Origin: Pedobacter steynii
GTDB lineage: Bacteria; Bacteroidota; Bacteroidia; Sphingobacteriales; Sphingobacteriaceae
DNA: 64,000 bases
Assembly: GCF_900103665.1 (NCBI RefSeq)
Contig: NZ_FNGY01000001.1
Coordinates: 558,001-622,000, forward strand
Direction of reading: 5' to 3'
The translations under genes and the position numbers were made by a program. Numbering within the stretch: the stretch's first letter is position 1; each line of letters opens with the position of its first letter. The notes under the pieces were generated by a model. The model did not search any database and had not been told where the DNA came from. It saw only the letters and a list, made by a program, of their open reading frames with translations. Shown one piece after another: positions 44,424 to 52,320 of the stretch.

Positions 44424-44954
44424 ATGAAAACTACAGCAATAAATAATAATAATACAAACGGTAAAGCAGATCACACTATTAATCCGGTTTTGGCAGGTAT
44501 AAAACCTAATAATTCACCATCGGCTGTCACTTTGGATGGGGGTAAAGCGGAGGTTAAAGAAGTAGATGTAAAGGCGGTTAATGATGCGGAAGTTGATGTT
44601 AATGTAGCTGGTGAGCAGCCTAAACGTGAACCTGTGGTAGGTGTTAAACCTGCCTTGAATTTAGAGCAGACTTTACAGCTTGTTGCTGATTTGGCGAAAA
44701 AAACGGCTTTACGTGATAGGTATAATGGGTATATCGATCAACTGAAATCCTTTGTCATTGCGCAGAATGATGAGGATGATATGGCTAAAAGTAATATCAG
44801 TTTTAAGGGCTGTGAGCTTACTATTCGTGATGGAGAGGGCAACGTTTTTCGTACGGAAAGTGCTATGGTTATTGGTGGTACAGTGGAGTTTATGACTACT
44901 CGTTTTACTGAGCGTTTGGCGGAGGTTGAGGCTGAAATTGTAATTCCTATCTAA
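44424..44954 (+). CDS. Hypothetical element protein
   Basis: A 176-residue soluble protein from ATG 44424. The first 75 residues are low-complexity and Asn/Val/Lys-rich, probably disordered. The C-terminal 95 residues are ordered: a helix (LEQTLQLVADLAKKTALRDRYNGYIDQL) and a beta part (SFKGCELTIRDGEGNVF). A terminator follows at once, so it is a single-gene unit. This type of protein recurs on Bacteroidota elements; function unknown. Confidence 0.6.
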   Translation: MKTTAINNNNTNGKADHTINPVLAGIKPNNSPSAVTLDGGKAEVKEVDVKAVNDAEVDVNVAGEQPKREPVVGVKPALNLEQTLQLVADLAKKTALRDRYNGYIDQLKSFVIAQNDEDDMAKSNISFKGCELTIRDGEGNVFRTESAMVIGGTVEFMTTRFTERLAEVEAEIVIPI

Positions 44955-44961
44955 CTGTTAT

Positions 44962-44992
44962 TAGCCCCTTATTTGGGATAGGGGGCTTTTCC
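44962..44992 (+). terminator. Rho-independent terminator
   Basis: Stem TAGCCCC/GGGGGCT followed by TTTTCC, 8 bp after the preceding stop codon. Confidence 0.75.
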
Positions 44993-45020
44993 TTCAGTTT
45001 TTAACCCTAAATACTTTTTT

Positions 45021-45494
45021 ATGAAATGGTTTAATGAATGCCAGACGATTGATGAAGTAAAGGCCGCTTATAAAAAACTGGCCAAACAGTATCATCCCGA
45101 TCTGGGAGGCGATACACTGACAATGCAGGAGATCAACAAAGAATATGCTTTTGCAAGTGCAAAAGCGGTTGGTAGTGCCAACCTTTCCCAGGAAGAAACC
45201 GAGAAGGAAATGGAATTTTCCGAAAGCTACAGGCAGGCTATTGAAAAAATTATCCATTTGGGCGGTATCCTGATTGAGGTTGTTAGCTACTGGATTTGGG
45301 TCACTGGTGAGACATACCCCCACAGGGCAATCTTTAAAGAAGCAGGCTTCTTTTTCGCTCCTAAAAAACAGGCTTGGTATTTCCGTACTGCCGAGTTTAA
45401 GGTTTCCAAAGGTGGAAAAAAATCCCTGGATGAGATCAGGGCAAAGTATGGTAGTGAAATTATTAAAGAGGATAAACGTAAAAGGATTGCATAG
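45021..45494 (+). CDS. J-domain protein of a mobile element
   Basis: A 157-residue protein. The N-terminus is a compact J domain (DEVKAAYKKLAKQYHPDLGG) with the HPD tripeptide at residues 25-27, needed to stimulate Hsp70 ATPase. The C-terminal part (WIWVTGETYPHRAIFKEAGFFF, then KKQAWYFRTAEF) is a beta-rich domain that occurs with this J domain on plasmids and conjugative elements of Bacteroidota. Probably recruits the host DnaK to an element protein, for example in replication or transfer. Followed after 2 bp by another gene, so they are coupled. Confidence 0.8.
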   Translation: MKWFNECQTIDEVKAAYKKLAKQYHPDLGGDTLTMQEINKEYAFASAKAVGSANLSQEETEKEMEFSESYRQAIEKIIHLGGILIEVVSYWIWVTGETYPHRAIFKEAGFFFAPKKQAWYFRTAEFKVSKGGKKSLDEIRAKYGSEIIKEDKRKRIA

Positions 45495-45496
45495 TT

Positions 45497-45823
45497 GTGA
45501 GAACTGAACTGACAAGACTGGCACTGATACAGCTAAATAAACAGACTGTGGTGGAATTTGAGGACATGACGACTGATATTGATCTATTTGAAACTGCTGT
45601 TGCAGAATATGATGAGGTAATCCTGCAACTTTTTTTTCCAAATCCCGCTGCGGGGTATCCTAAGTTTCAATTGCTCAAAACTGATATAATGGTAGAAGAG
45701 ACAACAGTTTATTTTGAAAATGAAGCAGGTGAATCTGATCTGAGTTTTCAGGAGGTTGTTTTGCTGGTAAACTCCTATATCGCTCAGGCCAACAAACTAT
45801 TTAAACGAAGGCATAATCGCTGA
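45497..45823 (+). CDS. Hypothetical small acidic protein
   Basis: A 108-residue protein with a GTG start two bases after the J-domain gene. It is acidic in its centre (EFEDMTTDIDLFETAVAEYDE) with a basic end (KLFKRRHNR). No motif recognised. The tight coupling suggests joint function with the J-domain protein. It is the last gene with element character before the peptide cluster. Confidence 0.5.
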   Translation: MRTELTRLALIQLNKQTVVEFEDMTTDIDLFETAVAEYDEVILQLFFPNPAAGYPKFQLLKTDIMVEETTVYFENEAGESDLSFQEVVLLVNSYIAQANKLFKRRHNR

Positions 45824-46343
45824 AACTAACAATCTGCCTTTAGAAGCCCAAGCACTTAGTTCTGAAAGAAAACGGGGCGTAGTATGTAGTTAACGCCCAG
45901 CACAGTACAGGTTGCCAGACTAAATTTTTAATACAATATTTAGTAAATCTAAATTAATTAATTCTTTCATATGATAATTTACTGCTCAAAAATAAGATCT
46001 AAATTTTACCTAAAAAATTCCCTACATCTTTTAAAACTCGGGAAAACGCTGACCATTTGTCCTTACTTTGTTAAATACGCCTTGTGTATTAAGAAAATAC
46101 ACGGTTTTTAGATCAAAATCTTATCACCTCTTCGAGTTTACATTTAAGTACTACATCGTTTTTAAGCAAGTTAGTTTTTTTACTTATAGGCTTTGCTGAT
46201 GGTGAGGGTTAATTTTTGGGAAATTATTAACCCTGATTTGATTTAATCATATATAGAAAGATCCAGATTTTAGATGCTGACTCGGTTTATTATGGCTATA
46301 TCAATAAATCTCTTATTTTTTAATTATATAAATTGTCGATTTT
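45824..46343. other. AT-rich intergenic region between element and peptide cluster
   Basis: 520 bp without a supported gene. There is a GGGCGT/ACGCCC repeat near 45876-45899 and a GTGTATT/AATACAC hairpin at 46084-46102 followed by GGTTTTTAG, which could be a terminator. No tRNA gene or direct repeat marking an element end was seen. The promoter of the peptide cluster probably lies in the last 150 bp. Confidence 0.4.
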
Positions 46344-47930
46344 ATGCCTCCGTTACTTAATGTCCTAAAAGATCGGTCGAATTCCATTAGTGTTTTAACA
46401 GCGCTACTTAAAGCTTTAAATATACCTGTCTCATTTCACACCATAAAAAGAAATCTTGAAGAGCATCCAGATTTTCCCAGCCTCTTGTCGTTAAGTGATT
46501 GCCTTTATGGATGGGAAGTGCCTCATCAAATCTACCAGATAGAAAAAAAACATTATAATCCTGAAGATATTTCCTTTCCTTTTATTGCCCATATGGTAGG
46601 AGAAGAAGAGAAATTCATCCTGATCACTGAAATTGAGGCCGGGAAAGTTAGGTATAAAGATGAGCATAAATTTGATGCAGTAATGAATGAAGGAGATTTC
46701 TTAGTCAAATGGGACGGGGTGATATTATACGCTCAGAAGGAATCAAATAGTGGAGAAGAAAAATATTGGGATAATCTTGTCAAGGGGTGGATAAAGATCC
46801 TAAGAATTCCTTTCTTAATATTGGTGCTGGCTCTGATCGTGTTTTTATGTTTAGATCGGAATGGACTTAGTTGGATCCAGTCTTCCTTACTAGGGTTAAA
46901 TTTGATAGGAGTTTTTGTCACTTTACTCTTATTAACACATAGCATTGATTCCAGAAATCCATTTATTCAAAACCTTTGTACACTTGGAAACAAAAATGGT
47001 TGCAATAACATCCTTTTGTCTGAGGCTGCAAATGTTACCAGTTGGCTAAGCTGGAGCGAAGTCGGTTTTTGCTTTTTTACAGGGTCTTCAATTTTGCTGT
47101 TGAATAAAGATGTTGAAACACTTCATCTGTTGGGGTGGCTGAACGTTGCCTCATTGCCATATACAGTGTATTCTTTTACCTATCAATACCGGGTAAAAAA
47201 TTGGTGTGTGTTGTGCTGTACGGTCCAGGTAATTCTGTGGCTAGAGACCGCTGTATTTTTCTTTACGGGTTCTTTAGGGGTAGTTGGAAATATATCACCT
47301 TTTTCAATCTTATGTTTTTTGGCACCGGTTGCGATTTGGTCATTCATCAAACCATTTCTTATAGATGCTGCCCAAATTAGCTCACTCAAGCTGCAAGTGA
47401 AAAAATTCAAATATAATAGTTCCTTGTTTTATCAGTTGCTAGGTAGTCAACTGCATTTCCAGATCCCTGACAGCTTGAAACCAGTCCAATTGGGTAATCC
47501 ATTGGCGAAAAATACGATTACGATAGTCAGTAGCCCATACTGCGGTCCCTGCGCTACGGCTCACAGGATGGTCGAAGAATGGCTTACTTATAGAGAAGAT
47601 ATTAAGCTGAATATCATTTTTGCCAGTAGTGATGATATCGAAGACCCTTCAACACAAGTTGCTGTACACATCAACGCCTTAAATAGTTTATCCGGGGAAT
47701 CCCTTTTAAAGCAAGCAGTTGAAGAATGGTATGCTCAAAAGGATAAAAATTATGAAGAGTGGGCGAGAGGCTTCCCTGTCGAAATAAACCAGGAATCAAA
47801 GGAAATAGCTGAGCTGCATAATGAATGGTGTATGGAGGCTAAAATTGGTGCTACCCCAACGATCTTGATTGATGGCTATAAACTACCTGCCCCATATCGA
47901 TTAGAAGATATAATCTACCTTTTTAACTAA
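46344..47930 (+). CDS. C39-like / VKOR / thioredoxin fusion protein
   Basis: A 528-residue membrane protein with three parts. Residues 1-130 resemble a peptidase C39 domain (ISVLTALLKALNIPVSFHTI, FPSLLSLSDCLYGW, FPFIAHM), but the place of the catalytic Cys reads DRSNS and no His-based site is evident, so it should not cleave. Residues 150-345 are a VKOR domain with about five helices, the loop pair C212/C220 and the redox pair C288-VL-C291. The C-terminus is a DsbA/thioredoxin-like domain with C400-GP-C403 and the cis-Pro segment ATPTILIDGY. The likely role is disulfide formation in an exported substrate; the C39-like part may hold a GG leader, as inactive C39 domains do in some transporters. 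First gene of the peptide cluster. Confidence 0.88.
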   Translation: MPPLLNVLKDRSNSISVLTALLKALNIPVSFHTIKRNLEEHPDFPSLLSLSDCLYGWEVPHQIYQIEKKHYNPEDISFPFIAHMVGEEEKFILITEIEAGKVRYKDEHKFDAVMNEGDFLVKWDGVILYAQKESNSGEEKYWDNLVKGWIKILRIPFLILVLALIVFLCLDRNGLSWIQSSLLGLNLIGVFVTLLLLTHSIDSRNPFIQNLCTLGNKNGCNNILLSEAANVTSWLSWSEVGFCFFTGSSILLLNKDVETLHLLGWLNVASLPYTVYSFTYQYRVKNWCVLCCTVQVILWLETAVFFFTGSLGVVGNISPFSILCFLAPVAIWSFIKPFLIDAAQISSLKLQVKKFKYNSSLFYQLLGSQLHFQIPDSLKPVQLGNPLAKNTITIVSSPYCGPCATAHRMVEEWLTYREDIKLNIIFASSDDIEDPSTQVAVHINALNSLSGESLLKQAVEEWYAQKDKNYEEWARGFPVEINQESKEIAELHNEWCMEAKIGATPTILIDGYKLPAPYRLEDIIYLFN

Positions 47931-47979
47931 TAGCGATCATTAAATCACTTAAAAATTCACTATCAATAAATTCACTTGC

Positions 47980-48612
47980 ATGGTTCCAAATATTATCCAT
48001 CAAATTGTAGGCCCAAAAAAGAATAATGTGGTAAGAAGGTGTTTGAGTTCTTGGACGGCCTTAAGAGGCGAAAGCTATAAAATCAAAATTTGGACAGACG
48101 CTCGTATTGAAAAGTTTTTGACAAAATATTACCCGCAGGCAGTGCTGCCTTTTTTAACTGCAAGAAACCATGCAGAGGCAGCAGATCTGGCGCGGTACTT
48201 AATCATTTATCATTACGGAGGTCATTACTATGATTGGGATATCCAGCTGCTTTCAATGGAGCTCTTTAAAGAATTGTGTTTCAATCATCCTCAGGGATTT
48301 CTTTTACGAGATCCAAGAGATCAAAGTATAGCTTCTGAAGCTTTTGCCGCAGAAAAAGGGGAAGCTTATCTGTTGAAATTAGCAACAAATATTATTCAAA
48401 TCTTCACGAATAATGAAAGAGACTCAATGAGTACACTTATATATTCCGGACCGATGCGGATGAATATTGTATATGCTGAAAATCCTAATTCTAAGCAATC
48501 GATGTTGGAAGTAAAAGATGTGTTTCTTTACGACTATAGTGAAATTAAGGAGATGCCAGAATCTACCGATAGCAAGGCTATGATCCATTACTGGCTGCAC
48601 TCTTGGCTTTAA
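47980..48612 (+). CDS. GT32-family glycosyltransferase
   Basis: A 210-residue soluble enzyme of the Och1-like glycosyltransferase 32 (DXD sugar-binding) family. The opening PNIIHQIVGP, the segment AADLARYLIIYHYGGHYYDWDIQ with the metal-binding D85-x-D87, and the terminal MIHYWLHSW are family signatures. These enzymes transfer hexoses from nucleotide sugars, in bacteria to glycans or toxin targets. It lies between the VKOR fusion and the precursor peptide, so the peptide could be its acceptor (inference). A paralogue is at 49902. Confidence 0.88.
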   Translation: MVPNIIHQIVGPKKNNVVRRCLSSWTALRGESYKIKIWTDARIEKFLTKYYPQAVLPFLTARNHAEAADLARYLIIYHYGGHYYDWDIQLLSMELFKELCFNHPQGFLLRDPRDQSIASEAFAAEKGEAYLLKLATNIIQIFTNNERDSMSTLIYSGPMRMNIVYAENPNSKQSMLEVKDVFLYDYSEIKEMPESTDSKAMIHYWLHSWL

Positions 48613-48698
48613 TCATTTTTACATGTACTCATCTCAATATATGTAGCATACACTATCATGCTTGGTTCGATAGATTCAATCAATGTAAATTTTAAATT

Positions 48699-48953
48699 AT
48701 GAACAGAAAAATTAAGCTAGGACAAGTCTTTAGTAGAGATGAACTCAGGAAAATTAGAGGTGGAACCGATTATGGTTCAGAGGGTGGACCAAGCGGACCG
48801 GAGGAAAGTAGTACCGGGATTGGAGGAGGTTCATACCTTCGAGGTTATATGTGCTGCTGGAAACATAATCCATTAATTTGTAGCTCTTGCACACAGAACT
48901 TAAGTTCGTTGTCAGTTTGCCCTGATACTAAGTCGGCTAAATGGCCTTGTTAG
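48699..48953 (+). CDS. GG-leader, six-Cys RiPP precursor peptide
   Basis: An 84-residue peptide. The N-terminus KIKLGQVFSRDELRKIRGG is a double-glycine leader of the Bacteroidota natural-product type (compare the usual L-S-R-x-E-M/L-K-x-I-x-G-G pattern); cleavage is expected after Gly22. The 62-residue core begins with a Gly/Ser/Glu linker and has six Cys at 52, 53, 61, 64, 74 and 84 among Ser, Thr, Asn and Trp. Six Cys suggest three disulfides; Ser/Thr in GGGS and SSLS are possible sugar sites. It is surrounded by redox and glycosyltransferase genes. Terminated at once by a strong hairpin. No LanM, radical-SAM or peptidase gene is adjacent. Confidence 0.85.
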   Translation: MNRKIKLGQVFSRDELRKIRGGTDYGSEGGPSGPEESSTGIGGGSYLRGYMCCWKHNPLICSSCTQNLSSLSVCPDTKSAKWPC

Positions 48954-48959
48954 TGTTTC

Positions 48960-48988
48960 AGATAGCCAGTTTAACACACTGGCTATCT
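48960..48988 (+). terminator. Hairpin after the precursor gene
   Basis: A perfect 11-bp stem AGATAGCCAGT/ACTGGCTATCT with a seven-base loop, 6 bp after the precursor stop. There is no long T-run, so it may stabilise the short precursor transcript and allow partial read-through to the next genes, as is common for precursor genes. Confidence 0.7.
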
Positions 48989-49076
48989 ATATAAGAGTAT
49001 CGCTTTATAAAAAGTAAAATGATTGTCAGCAGCGGTACTGTTAACGTGTGAAAAATATAATCTAAAAATAGCAAAG

Positions 49077-49853
49077 ATGAACCGAAATATTGCTTTTAAG
49101 CTTTTATTATTATTGTTATGTTGTAGTTCCTGTACAAATGGGCAGTCCGCAAAGCAGGAAACTGCTATGGTAGCTCCGTCTGCTATACTGAAAGATATGG
49201 ACAGCTGGGGAGCCTATAGGCATAAATATTTGTTGCTATCACGCAATTTCATAGCTTACGATGAAAATCATAAACCTATAGACCGGGGGCTGTTTCTAAA
49301 AAAAGTTTCCGAAGGAAAATATTTGCCATTGCGAGTTAATGCAGGCACTAATTCATTGGTTTTTCGGTTATTTCCTTTTCCTCAGAAAACGGATTTGGTA
49401 CTTAAATCGGTTATTAAAGAAGTCGGTAAATTGTATTTCAACTATTACACATGGGAAGGAAAGAAATTCCCAGACTTCAGTTTTAAAGATTTAGATGGAA
49501 AAACTTACAGCAATAAGATAGTCAAGGGAAAGATTGTTGTGCTTAAGTGCTGGTATATCAGTTGCATTCCCTGTGTTCAGGAGATGCCAGAGTTGAACAA
49601 TTTAGTAGCAGAACAAAAAGATCGAAAGGATATATTATTTATAGGTTTAGCATTTGATCAAGCGAAAGCGCTTTCTGCTTTTCTTAAAAAGGTGAAATTT
49701 GTTTACCATGTTGTTCCAAATCAGAAGCCGTTTCTTCTGGAGAAGCTAAAGGTTTTTTCATATCCAACCCACATTATTATTGACAAAAATGGATTCGTCA
49801 TAAAGGCTGTTGGCGATGTTGGAGATTTGAAGTCAGTCCTTCATGATCTGTAA
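49077..49853 (+). CDS. TlpA-like thiol-disulfide lipoprotein
   Basis: About 258 residues from ATG 49077 (MNRNIAFKLL); an upstream ATG/GTG region to 49023 adds an unlikely tail. The hydrophobic start with CCSSC looks like a lipobox, with acylated Cys19. An N-terminal unique part of about 120 residues is followed by a TlpA/redoxin domain: FPDFSFKDLDGKTYS, C163-IP-C166 in CWYISCIPCVQEMP, and the cis-Pro segment SYPTHIIIDKNG. It should reduce or isomerise disulfides in the periplasm and could proof-read the six-Cys peptide oxidised by the VKOR fusion (inference). Confidence 0.85.
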   Translation: MNRNIAFKLLLLLLCCSSCTNGQSAKQETAMVAPSAILKDMDSWGAYRHKYLLLSRNFIAYDENHKPIDRGLFLKKVSEGKYLPLRVNAGTNSLVFRLFPFPQKTDLVLKSVIKEVGKLYFNYYTWEGKKFPDFSFKDLDGKTYSNKIVKGKIVVLKCWYISCIPCVQEMPELNNLVAEQKDRKDILFIGLAFDQAKALSAFLKKVKFVYHVVPNQKPFLLEKLKVFSYPTHIIIDKNGFVIKAVGDVGDLKSVLHDL

Positions 49854-49901
49854 TATTAATATGATGTTCACAAAACTTTAATCCCTGCTAGATTAGCCAC
49901 C

Positions 49902-50588
49902 ATGGAAATCCCAAAAATCCTTCATCAGACCTGGAAAAACGAAGAAATTCCTAAACATTTAAGCATAATGTCAAGTACTTGGGAAGAATATCATCCAGAC
50001 TGGCAATACTGCTTTTGGACAGATGAAGCTTGCTTGGAATTTATTTCGGAAAATTTTCCAGGTCTCTTACAGAACTACCTGGATTTCCCGGCAAATATTC
50101 AAAGGGCTGATCTGTTTAGATACTTGGTATTATTCAAATTTGGAGGCGTATATGTAGATATGGATTTTGAGTGCTTTCAGAACCTTGAGTCCTTATTAAC
50201 GGGTGATGTTTGTACTATCTCCATCGAACCACCCGCTCATTGTGCAATGCATAAAATACCTGATCTGTTATGCAATGCATTTCTGGCCTCTATCCCTGAA
50301 CATCCATTTATTGGACTTTTGATCAAAGAGTCAATAAAGCCGTTAAAGCCTACTCCAAATAAGATTTTAGATGTGCTGAATTCTACTGGTCCATATATGG
50401 TTACAAGGGTATATCAGCAGCACAGGGATAAACTGGAATTGAGGATAATTGATCCAAAATATGTATACCCTTTATCTAGTGAGGAAGTGGACGTGTTGCT
50501 TAATGATGAAATGGTGCCAGCTGAATTACAAACTAAACTAAATGAGGCGGTTGCGCTTCATTATTGGCTAAACAGTTGGGTAACCTAA
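49902..50588 (+). CDS. GT32-family glycosyltransferase, second copy
   Basis: A 228-residue enzyme of the same family as the gene at 47980: PKILHQTWKNEEIP, HPDWQYCFWTDE, the core IQRADLFRYLVLFKFGGVYVDMDFE with D86-x-D88, and the end ALHYWLNSW. It is closer to the typical Och1-like/GT32 pattern (W-x-D-E, GGVYxDxD) than the first copy. Two different GT32 enzymes in one precursor locus suggest either two sugar additions or two acceptors. Donor sugar cannot be told. Confidence 0.9.
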   Translation: MEIPKILHQTWKNEEIPKHLSIMSSTWEEYHPDWQYCFWTDEACLEFISENFPGLLQNYLDFPANIQRADLFRYLVLFKFGGVYVDMDFECFQNLESLLTGDVCTISIEPPAHCAMHKIPDLLCNAFLASIPEHPFIGLLIKESIKPLKPTPNKILDVLNSTGPYMVTRVYQQHRDKLELRIIDPKYVYPLSSEEVDVLLNDEMVPAELQTKLNEAVALHYWLNSWVT

Positions 50589-50633
50589 ATGAAAGTTAAT
50601 CTACTTACAACCTACATTCATATTCACTTTTAA

Positions 50634-50840
50634 ATGAAATCAACTGTTTTGATATCCATTATGTTATCACTCATTTCTTCTTATTGTTACCCGCAGGAGT
50701 GAGTTTCCATGAAAGGGTTTGTTATAGATCAAAAGTTTGTCTTGAAAAATGGTATGCAAGCTGCCGCAGAGATTATTACTCAGGAGAGTTCGCTGCTTAA
50801 AAGGCTTCCTCAAAGTATCAAAAAGTTAAATTGTAATTAA
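50634..50840 (+). pseudogene. Remnant of a HlyD-type secretion gene
   Basis: At 50709-50840 an ATG frame encodes 43 residues (KGFVIDQKFVLKNGMQAAAE, then IITQESSLLKRLPQSIKKL). This matches the C-terminal end of Bacteroidota HlyD-like membrane fusion proteins (LKNGM-x-A-x-AEIIT-x-x-x-SLLxRL), which normally work with peptidase-containing ABC exporters. The same frame upstream, after one stop at 50700-50702, reads a short signal-like segment from 50634. The body of the gene (about 350 residues) is missing. It implies that a HlyD/ABC exporter once belonged to this cluster. Confidence 0.65.
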
Positions 50841-50854
50841 TTAATTAATTAGTT

Positions 50855-51682
50855 ATGAAGCAGCAGGTTGCCGTAGTTATCCCTATTTACAAGACCAACT
50901 TAAGTTATGACGATCGATTTTCTCTCAATCAGTGTTTTGATATACTGGCAAAACATCCAATAATCGCTATTAAGCCGAAGTCATTGGATATAAATCTGGT
51001 AGATTCCAGATTTACACATGTCATTTCTTTTGACGACCATTTCTTTTTAAACGTGCATGGCTATAACCAATTAATGTTGTCATCGCAATTTTATAGCAAA
51101 TTTAATGAATATGAATTTATGTTAATCTATCAACTTGATGCGTTGGTTTTTTTTGATGAACTAAAGTATTGGTGTGAAAAGGGGTACGATTACATAGGTG
51201 CGCCTTGGTTATATTCGTTTGAACAAATGAATTTTTGGCAGAAATACATCCTGTTAGCTAGAGCATATTTATTCCGGAGATATAATAAACAAACCAACGG
51301 ACATCCAGACTATAGGCAGTTAATTAACGTCGTAGGTAACGGTGGTTTATCGTTGAGAAAAGTTGAAAAATTTCACGATCTAACCATTAAATATAAAACC
51401 GAGGCAAAAATTTATAAAGAACGAACAGAAGTCTGCTTCAATGAGGATGTATTTTGGTCGATTGAGGTGAATAGAAAAAGAAGAAACCTTAAAATACCGG
51501 ATTATAAAGTTGCATTGAGGTTTTCATTCGAAAATGATTTAATGCTTTCTTGCGACATTAACAACATGGATTGTCCTTTTGGGTGTCACGCTTTTAATAA
51601 GCACATTACATTTTGGATGCCAACTTTGGAGGAATTTGGATATGAACAATCTTTATTAAATGCTGTAAAAAAGTTTATCTAA
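50855..51682 (+). CDS. DUF5672-family glycosyltransferase-like protein
   Basis: A 275-residue soluble protein with the DUF5672 pattern: VAVVIPIYKTNLSYDDRFSL, FMLIYQLDALVFFDEL, YDYIGAPW, NVVGNGGLSLRKVEKF, and FNEDVFWS near the end. The family is associated with glycosyltransferase clusters and has a GT-A-like layout (the QLDALVF segment taking the DxD place). It closes the peptide cluster, directly after the HlyD remnant. It may add a further sugar, or act on surface glycans independently of the peptide. Confidence 0.8.
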   Translation: MKQQVAVVIPIYKTNLSYDDRFSLNQCFDILAKHPIIAIKPKSLDINLVDSRFTHVISFDDHFFLNVHGYNQLMLSSQFYSKFNEYEFMLIYQLDALVFFDELKYWCEKGYDYIGAPWLYSFEQMNFWQKYILLARAYLFRRYNKQTNGHPDYRQLINVVGNGGLSLRKVEKFHDLTIKYKTEAKIYKERTEVCFNEDVFWSIEVNRKRRNLKIPDYKVALRFSFENDLMLSCDINNMDCPFGCHAFNKHITFWMPTLEEFGYEQSLLNAVKKFI

Positions 51683-52320
51683 TAAATGGGTAAGGTTGAA
51701 TTTTCAGGATTTAAATATGTATATCTGGCTTAGAGGCCAGGATAACTTCCGGGATGAAGGGCAGAAGTTGGGATAAATTTTGTATCTTGTTAATTGTTGT
51801 ATGGAACTATTAACTGAAATTTTCCTTAACTGTGGCCTTCAAATAATCATGGATTGGTTAGGTAGGCTTTTTGATGGCAAGAAGTAGGCTAATTCCCCCC
51901 ATGTTCACCACTTTTCCTATTTAATTACTTTGCTTTGCCGGAATCGCTATGGGGTCAACTGGCCTTAATAAATTTATGGAGGATTGACACCAAATGCCAG
52001 TCTTACTTTAATTTATTTTAAGGAGCTATATGACGGACACAAAAATAAATACCCGATCAAAGCAATGGCTTGTTTCTGTTAAAAAATCTTGGGAATTCAA
52101 TTACATATATAAAATCTTGGAATAAAAAACGGCTAAATATTTAGGTGATTTTAGCGAGTTTTGCCATATGAATTTATCCACTCTTTGTGCACTGTTGGTT
52201 ATGTGATTGGAGGTTATAAAACTACTATGCTGGAAAGAACTTTACTGGTAATCTCAGAATTAATACATATAATTGGTGCAATAAAGTTAATATCATAACA
52301 GGTAATCATCGCAGGAAAAA
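51683..52320. other. Intergenic region between peptide cluster and SusC locus
   Basis: 640 bp with no supported gene. A few short frames exist (for example 29 codons at 51801-51887) but none has a family pattern. It probably holds the end of the peptide cluster and the promoter of the sigma factor gene. Confidence 0.4.

Noticed and set aside
45971..46111. A 46-codon basic frame upstream of the peptide cluster, considered as a second precursor peptide
   Set aside because: It has no GG leader and no family pattern, and lies in AT-rich sequence where chance frames of this size are expected.
45824..46343. tRNA gene or attachment site at the end of the element
   Set aside because: No cloverleaf or CCA-ended pattern and no direct repeat matching another place in the window could be found by eye.
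51801..51887. A 28-residue amphipathic frame before the sigma factor gene
   Set aside because: Too short, with no conserved pattern; could be a small membrane peptide but nothing supports it.
8363..52320. Idea that one mobile insertion split a single SusC locus
   Set aside because: The left part is the tail and the right part is the head of such a locus in the same orientation, the opposite of what a simple insertion gives.
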